This document shows positions 59,806-64,000 of a stretch of 64,000 nucleotides of DNA, in pieces. Every line of letters begins with the position of its first letter. Within the stretch, counting starts at the first letter, position 1. A program made the translations under genes and the position numbers. The stretch is from Muricauda sp. SCSIO 64092 (GTDB taxonomy: Bacteria > Bacteroidota > Bacteroidia > Flavobacteriales > Flavobacteriaceae), in assembly GCF_023016285.1 (NCBI RefSeq), contig NZ_CP095413.1:496001-560000 (forward strand), written 5' to 3'. The notes under the pieces were generated by a model. The model did no database searches. It was not told where the DNA came from and saw only the letters and a program-made list of their open reading frames with translations.

Positions 59806-61068
59806 ATGAACCAACTTCCCTTGACCGATGATACGGTAATTTTTGGCCTTTTGGCACTGTGCCTGGGCTTTGTTTTTTATACCTCTTCAATAAAAAAAGG
59901 TTTTTGGAAAAAGTTTTATACCATTATCCCAACGGTATTAATGTGTTATTTACTGCCCTCTATTTTTACCAGTACAGGCATAGTGGATGAGGAAAGCTCC
60001 AATCTGTATTATGTAGCTAGCCGCTACTTATTGCCCGCTGCGCTGATCCTAATGACCTTGAGTATCGATCTAAAGGCCATAGCCAATCTGGGTTCAAAGG
60101 CGTTGATCATGTTTTTGACCGGTACCGTTGGTATCATTATAGGAGGGCCCATCGCTATTCTGATCGTGTCCATTTTTTCGCCGGAAACCGTTGGCGGAGC
60201 GGATTTTGATGCGGTTTGGCGTGGATTGGCAACCATTGCGGGTAGTTGGATCGGTGGTGGGGCCAACCAAGCGGCCATGCTTGAAGTATTTAAATACAAT
60301 CCTGAGAATTTTGGGAATATGGTACTGGTGGATGTTTTTATGGCCAATGTTTGGATGGCCATTCTGCTCCTGGGGATTGGAAAGACCAAGAAAATTGATG
60401 GTTGGTTGAAAGCGGATACTTCGTCCATTGAACAACTAAAACAAAAGGTATCCGACTACACCGAGAAAATCTCTCGGATCACTACCCTGCATGACTTGAT
60501 GATGCTTTTGTTCTTTGCTTTTTTGGGCGTCAGTATTGCCCATTTTTTTGGACACCACTTTTCTGAATTTCTAAAGGATAACTTTGAGGTCATCAGGAAT
60601 AAGGAAAAAGCGCTATCCTCCTTAGGGTCCAAATTCCTATGGATGGTGGTTATGGCCACCGTAGTGGGTGTTGGCCTATCGTTTACCAAAGCAAAAAACT
60701 ACGAGGGTGCAGGTGCCAGTAAAATTGGAGGCATGTTTATCTATGTCTTAGTGGCCACCATTGGTATGAAAATGGATTTGAGCAAGATTTTTGACAACCC
60801 TGGCCTTCTTGCTGTAGGATTTATCTGGATTGCCATTCACGCTGGATTATTGATTTTGGTCGCCAAAATTATAAAAGCTCCTTACTTTTTCCTGGCGGTG
60901 GGAAGCCAGGCCAATGTTGGAGGGGCAGCATCCGCCCCCGTGGTAGCGGCAGAATTTCACCCTTCTTTAACATCAGTTGGCATTCTTTTGGCCGTTTTTG
61001 GCTATGTCGTGGGGACCGCGGGAGCCTATTTGTGTGCCATTTTAATGGAAATTGCTTCAACCATTTAA
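59806..61068 (+). CDS. DUF819 family membrane transporter-like protein
   Basis: 420 residues with about 11 membrane segments (VIFGLLALCLGFVFYTSS, LIMFLTGTVGIIIGGPIAIL, FLLAVFGYVVGTAGAYL-type end). AWRGLATIAGSWIGGGANQAAML-type sequence (VWRGLATIAGSWIGGGANQA) and GSQANVGGAASAPVVAAEF are the two half-repeats typical of DUF819 (YjcL-like) permeases. A possible transporter of organic anions or amino acids; no substrate evidence. ATG 59806 chosen because a perfect -7 box lies 22 bases upstream. Confidence 0.9.
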   Translation: MNQLPLTDDTVIFGLLALCLGFVFYTSSIKKGFWKKFYTIIPTVLMCYLLPSIFTSTGIVDEESSNLYYVASRYLLPAALILMTLSIDLKAIANLGSKALIMFLTGTVGIIIGGPIAILIVSIFSPETVGGADFDAVWRGLATIAGSWIGGGANQAAMLEVFKYNPENFGNMVLVDVFMANVWMAILLLGIGKTKKIDGWLKADTSSIEQLKQKVSDYTEKISRITTLHDLMMLLFFAFLGVSIAHFFGHHFSEFLKDNFEVIRNKEKALSSLGSKFLWMVVMATVVGVGLSFTKAKNYEGAGASKIGGMFIYVLVATIGMKMDLSKIFDNPGLLAVGFIWIAIHAGLLILVAKIIKAPYFFLAVGSQANVGGAASAPVVAAEFHPSLTSVGILLAVFGYVVGTAGAYLCAILMEIASTI

Positions 61069-61104
61069 CTAGAGTTTCGATATTTGCCGTTTCAACAAAG
61101 CATA

Positions 61105-61791
61105 ATGAAAAGAATTTTACTCGTAGTTTTTTCCATTTCAATCCTGATCTCCTGCACCCGCAGTGAAAACACGATGCTGGTTTCGGGAAATATCCAAGGC
61201 TTAAAAAAGGGATGGCTCTATCTTCAAAAGACGGAAGATTCCCTATTGATAAATGTAGACTCCCTGGAAATTAGGGGAGACGGCGCTTTTTCATTCCAAT
61301 ATGAAATGGAACATCCAGAATTGTTTTATCTCTATTTGGATAAAGCGGACAATAATGATGTTAACGATCGTATTCCCTTTTTTGGGGAAAAGGGAAACAT
61401 ATGGATCAGTACAAGTTGGAACCAATTTGAAAAGCAAGCTAAAATCACGGGATCCAAACATCACGATGATTTTGCGGAGTACAAGGAAATGATGTCCAAC
61501 TTTAACAAAAGGGATTTGGAATTGGCCCAAACTGCTTTTTCAGAAAGTGACACCCTTAAAATTGATTCCTTGGAAAGCCTGGCAGAACGGAATTATATCA
61601 ATCGTTACCGCTACTTATTGAACTTTAGCTTAACGCACCCCAATTCCTATGTTACGCCTTACATTGCCCTTACGAACGGGGAAGAGGCCAATCCCATCTA
61701 TTTGGATTCCATTTATTCGATTTTACCGGATAGCATTGCCAGCAGTAAATATGGAAGGGCACTCAAAGAAATGGTGGACAGGTTGCCTTAA
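61105..61791 (+). CDS. DUF4369 lipoprotein without thioredoxin domain
   Basis: 228 residues from ATG 61105, giving a lipoprotein signal MKRILLVVFSISILISC (Cys17). The DUF4369 domain is visible (SGNIQGLKKGWLYLQKTEDS, SLEIRGDGAFSFQYEMEHPELFYLY). DUF4369 normally precedes a thioredoxin-like domain in envelope redox proteins; here, no CxxC follows and the protein ends after a helical region, so it is a domain-only variant. It lies 36 bases behind the DUF819 gene. Confidence 0.82.
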   Translation: MKRILLVVFSISILISCTRSENTMLVSGNIQGLKKGWLYLQKTEDSLLINVDSLEIRGDGAFSFQYEMEHPELFYLYLDKADNNDVNDRIPFFGEKGNIWISTSWNQFEKQAKITGSKHHDDFAEYKEMMSNFNKRDLELAQTAFSESDTLKIDSLESLAERNYINRYRYLLNFSLTHPNSYVTPYIALTNGEEANPIYLDSIYSILPDSIASSKYGRALKEMVDRLP

Positions 61792-61794
61792 GGA

Positions 61795-62064
61795 CTAAGC
61801 CAGTTTGTCCAAATCCTCGATTAAGGCGGTTGCTTTTTCCTCCAACTCGCTCCTAATGGACTTGAAATGGCCTTTTTTATCACTCACATCCTTTTGATGC
61901 ACTTTGCCCATTAATTCATCAAAAACCTGAATGGACCTATCGATAATTGCTGAGCCTTCATTGGAGTCCATATTGTTTGTAGCGGATTCCCATTGATATA
62001 CTGCTTCAATAATATCGCCCAAAACAAAATTGATGTCTTTTTTAAGGTCCCGTATATTGGCCAT
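61795..62064 (-). CDS. Small conserved helical protein
   Basis: 89 residues, cytoplasmic, helical (DLKKDINFVLGDIIEAVYQWE, SIRSELEEKATALIEDLDKL), acidic. I recognise no named family. It shares the strand of manA, 26 bases behind its stop, and could be co-transcribed; the terminal Glu/Lys-rich helices might form a coiled coil. Unknown function. Confidence 0.7.
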   Translation of the reverse strand: MANIRDLKKDINFVLGDIIEAVYQWESATNNMDSNEGSAIIDRSIQVFDELMGKVHQKDVSDKKGHFKSIRSELEEKATALIEDLDKLA

Positions 62065-62090
62065 GGAAATATTTTTTTCTAAAAGTACAA

Positions 62091-63056
62091 TTAAATCGTT
62101 ACTTCCAAAAGTTGGCTTCCCTCCGTAGCAATTTCAATTCTAGTGCTGGAGGCCGATACCAACAGTGTTCCGCCTTTTTCGATGGAAGTGCTGCCCCAGT
62201 CGTTGGTCACCTTGGCAGCCCCGTCAACACAGAGATAAATGGAAAACGAATCCCTGTCTACGACATCTTGGACAAAATCTTGGGTGAGATCAAGAAAATT
62301 GGTTTTAAAATAGGGACAGTCGACCATCCCGTTTAGGGTATCGGGAATTCTTGCATAATCGACCTTAAAATCATCTTTCTTGTCAAAATCGATGGCATCT
62401 ACCGCCAATTCGGTATGCAACTCCCGTAGATTGCCATTTTTATCCCGACGATTAAAATCAAAAACACGGTACGTAATGTCCGAAGTCTGTTGTATCTCCG
62501 CCAACAGTACGCCTCCCCCAATAGCATGTATTTTTCCCGTATTGATAAAATACGTATCCCCGGCTACCACCTCTTCATAATTTAACAGATCCAAAAGTGT
62601 ATTTTCCTCCAAACTCTTGACATATTCCTCCTTGTCCACATCTTTATTGAATCCAACTATCAATTTGGCGCCAACATCGGCATCCATTACATGCCACATT
62701 TCCGTTTTTCCAAAGGAGTTATGACGTTGTTTGGCCAGTTCGTCATTTGGATGCAGTTGAATGGAAAGATCTTGTTTCGCGTCAATAAACTTAATGAGTA
62801 TGGGAAACTCGTGACCAAAACGTTCAATAACGCCTTTACCCATTAGATCCATGGGATATTTTTTAATCAACTCATTGAGTGAGGTGCCTGCAAGTGCCCC
62901 ATTGCCAACAATGGAAACATCGCCTTTAACACCGGAAAGCTCCCAGCTTTCTCCCGTTGTTTCAGTTTCACTGGGTTTATTGAAAAGCTGTTTTAGTTTA
63001 TCGCCGCCCCAAAGACGGTCTTTCATTATGGGGGTGAATTTTAAGGGATATAGCAT
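62091..63056 (-). CDS. manA: Class I mannose-6-phosphate isomerase
   Basis: 321 residues from ATG 63056; the longer open frame carries 35 codons that overlap the queD end and lack family features. Zinc ligands: Gln100 and His102 (SIQLHPND), Glu119 (GKTEMWHV) and His177 (GKIHAIGGG). Converts mannose-6-phosphate to fructose-6-phosphate and supplies GDP-mannose precursors. It lies 4 bases behind queD in one operon with idi. Confidence 0.94.
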   Translation of the reverse strand: MLYPLKFTPIMKDRLWGGDKLKQLFNKPSETETTGESWELSGVKGDVSIVGNGALAGTSLNELIKKYPMDLMGKGVIERFGHEFPILIKFIDAKQDLSIQLHPNDELAKQRHNSFGKTEMWHVMDADVGAKLIVGFNKDVDKEEYVKSLEENTLLDLLNYEEVVAGDTYFINTGKIHAIGGGVLLAEIQQTSDITYRVFDFNRRDKNGNLRELHTELAVDAIDFDKKDDFKVDYARIPDTLNGMVDCPYFKTNFLDLTQDFVQDVVDRDSFSIYLCVDGAAKVTNDWGSTSIEKGGTLLVSASSTRIEIATEGSQLLEVTI

Positions 63057-63060
63057 AAGG

Positions 63061-63468
63061 TTATCCTGAATAGGTGACAAAATTTCTTGGGGTCTCGTAC
63101 AACGTAATTTCCAATTCCTTACTGGAATCGATATAAGGGCGTAGTTTGTTATAAATAACAACCGCTATGTTTTCGGCCGTTGGATTCAATTCCTTGAATT
63201 CAGGGACCTCAACGTTTAAATTCTTATGGTCCATGGCATCCTCAACTTCCGCTTTTATCAGGTCCTTTAATTCCTTCATATCCATAACGTAACCCGTTTC
63301 CTTGTCGATCTCACCGGTAACGCTGACAATTAAGTCATAGTTATGTCCATGATAGCGGGGATTATTGCACTTACCAAAGGTTGCCTCATTTTTTTCAAAG
63401 CTCCAATCTGCCCTAAATAAACGGTGTGCGGCATTAAAATGTGCTTTTCTACTAACTTTGACTCTCAT
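63061..63468 (-). CDS. queD: 6-carboxytetrahydropterin synthase (QueD/PTPS family)
   Basis: 135 residues from ATG 63468, which overlaps the idi stop by one base. Zinc ligands His15 (NAAHRL), His40 and His42 (YHGHNYD), the catalytic Cys34 (FGKCNNP) and the motif LNPTAENIA are all present. Belongs to the 6-pyruvoyl-tetrahydropterin synthase/QueD family, the first step from dihydroneopterin triphosphate toward queuosine or tetrahydrobiopterin-type compounds. Part of the idi-queD-manA operon. Confidence 0.92.
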   Translation of the reverse strand: MRVKVSRKAHFNAAHRLFRADWSFEKNEATFGKCNNPRYHGHNYDLIVSVTGEIDKETGYVMDMKELKDLIKAEVEDAMDHKNLNVEVPEFKELNPTAENIAVVIYNKLRPYIDSSKELEITLYETPRNFVTYSG

Positions 63469-63992
63469 CAACCAATACTTTTGACCAAATAATTATAAAA
63501 ACGCTCAAAGATAATCTTAAACCATGCCGTATAGGCTTCGGGGTTTTTACCAATATCACGCCTAATATCTTCTGGGAACATCCATTTCCAATCCGCCACC
63601 TCTTCCGGGTTAATTTTTGGATCGTCATTATAGTGACCCACCATAACATGGTCCAATTCGTGTTCCGTCAATCCATTATCGAACGGAGCCTTATAAATAA
63701 AGGAAAACACCTCTTTTAACTCGGTGACAAAACCCATTTCTTGCATCAGACGCCTTTTCCCCGCTTCAATGTTGGTCTCACCATCCCTTTGATGACTGCA
63801 ACAGGTATTGGTCCATAATAAAGGCGAATGGTACTTTTGGGTCGCCCGTTGTTGAAGCATAATCTCCCCATTGTCATTCATGACAAAAACAGAAAATGCC
63901 CTATGGAGCACCGCTTTTTCATGAGCTTCCATTTTGGGCATCAATCCAATCTGCTCATCATTTGGATTGACCAAAATAACTTTCTCTTCCAT
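63468..63992 (-). CDS. idi: Isopentenyl-diphosphate isomerase, type I
   Basis: 174 residues, Nudix-type IDI. Active-site Cys64/65 in WTNTCCSHQR, metal His24 and His30 near the start, and the Glu pair in LTEHELDHV (Glu110, Glu112) together with the REAxxEE-like stretch AGKRRLMQEMG. Interconverts IPP and DMAPP for isoprenoid synthesis. It is the first visible gene of an operon with queD and manA; eight bases remain to the window end. Confidence 0.94.
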   Translation of the reverse strand: MEEKVILVNPNDEQIGLMPKMEAHEKAVLHRAFSVFVMNDNGEIMLQQRATQKYHSPLLWTNTCCSHQRDGETNIEAGKRRLMQEMGFVTELKEVFSFIYKAPFDNGLTEHELDHVMVGHYNDDPKINPEEVADWKWMFPEDIRRDIGKNPEAYTAWFKIIFERFYNYLVKSIG

Positions 63993-64000
63993 AGGTGTAA

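Noticed and set aside
1..64000. tRNA, rRNA, CRISPR, prophage and transposase genes
   Set aside because: I looked for tRNA T-loop motifs, regular repeats and typical transposase motifs and saw none; a covariance-model search would be needed to exclude short RNAs.

Overview
The window reads as a piece of chromosome from a marine-type member of the Flavobacteriaceae (Bacteroidota). Four things point there: the conserved cluster cinA - rpmB - rpmG - DUF4295 - ftsY, families that are common in this group (DUF5916, DUF2911, DUF6249, S9 glutamyl-endopeptidase-like enzymes, many lipoproteins), near absence of Shine-Dalgarno sequences, and many perfect or near-perfect copies of the Bacteroidota -7 promoter element TAnnTTTG a short way upstream of start codons. 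I see no tRNA, rRNA, CRISPR array, prophage or transposase gene.

Region by region. 1-521: 5' part of a Tat-exported TIM-barrel sugar isomerase/epimerase. 522-8617: an accessory stretch of same-strand, mostly unrelated single genes (creatininase-like, GNAT, AraC, nitrilase-like, unknown, SRPBCC, DUF1905/YdeI, double SnoaL lipoprotein, HTH-like lipoprotein). They are separated by long gaps that share short repeat modules and recurrent TAnCTTTA boxes; it looks like a cassette array and is the most unusual part of the window. 8683-11918: lipoprotein - SurA-like parvulin - MoxR operon. 12032-14414: four-gene operon with two SRPBCC proteins and a class-A beta-lactamase-fold lipoprotein. 14477-16434: a fasciclin protein divergent from an ECF sigma/RskA-type anti-sigma pair. 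16440-24754: oxidoreductase/DoxX pair, rimO, serine hydrolase, amidase, DUF2911 and methyltransferase genes. 24881-30333: RDD, ftsY, a thrombospondin-type-3 surface protein lying inside the ribosomal-protein/ftsY cluster, DUF4295, L33, L28 and cinA.

30404-38626: Hpt protein, FAH-family hydrolase, DnaQ-like exonuclease, esterase, lipoyl E2 acyltransferase, recR, a Na+/solute symporter, a CoA-binding protein and fabH. 38867-43297: S9 peptidase, and an ABC1 kinase gene in operon with a TetR-like regulator. 43298-49931: htpG with a notable promoter region, a large membrane protein, a DoxX-like protein, a second ECF sigma/anti-sigma pair divergent from DUF6249, MOSC, and a small secreted protein. 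50132-52427: AraC - AlkB pair and an S1/P1 nuclease. 52558-55171: tightly packed SPFH - PH-like - DUF4177 - hydrolase - Arc cluster. 55236-61791: two tandemly duplicated 732-residue DUF5916 proteins with matching promoter dyads, a DUF819 permease and a DUF4369 lipoprotein. 61795-63992: small unknown gene, then an idi - queD - manA operon.

Functionally most of the window is ordinary chromosomal housekeeping (translation, protein targeting, envelope folding, stress, isoprenoid/pterin/mannose metabolism) with envelope and secreted hydrolases. The accessory content is concentrated in the first 8.6 kb. Starts were moved downstream of the longest reading frame wherever a signal peptide, a family-typical N-terminus or a promoter box supported it. 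All family names come from motif recognition by eye; no database search was run.
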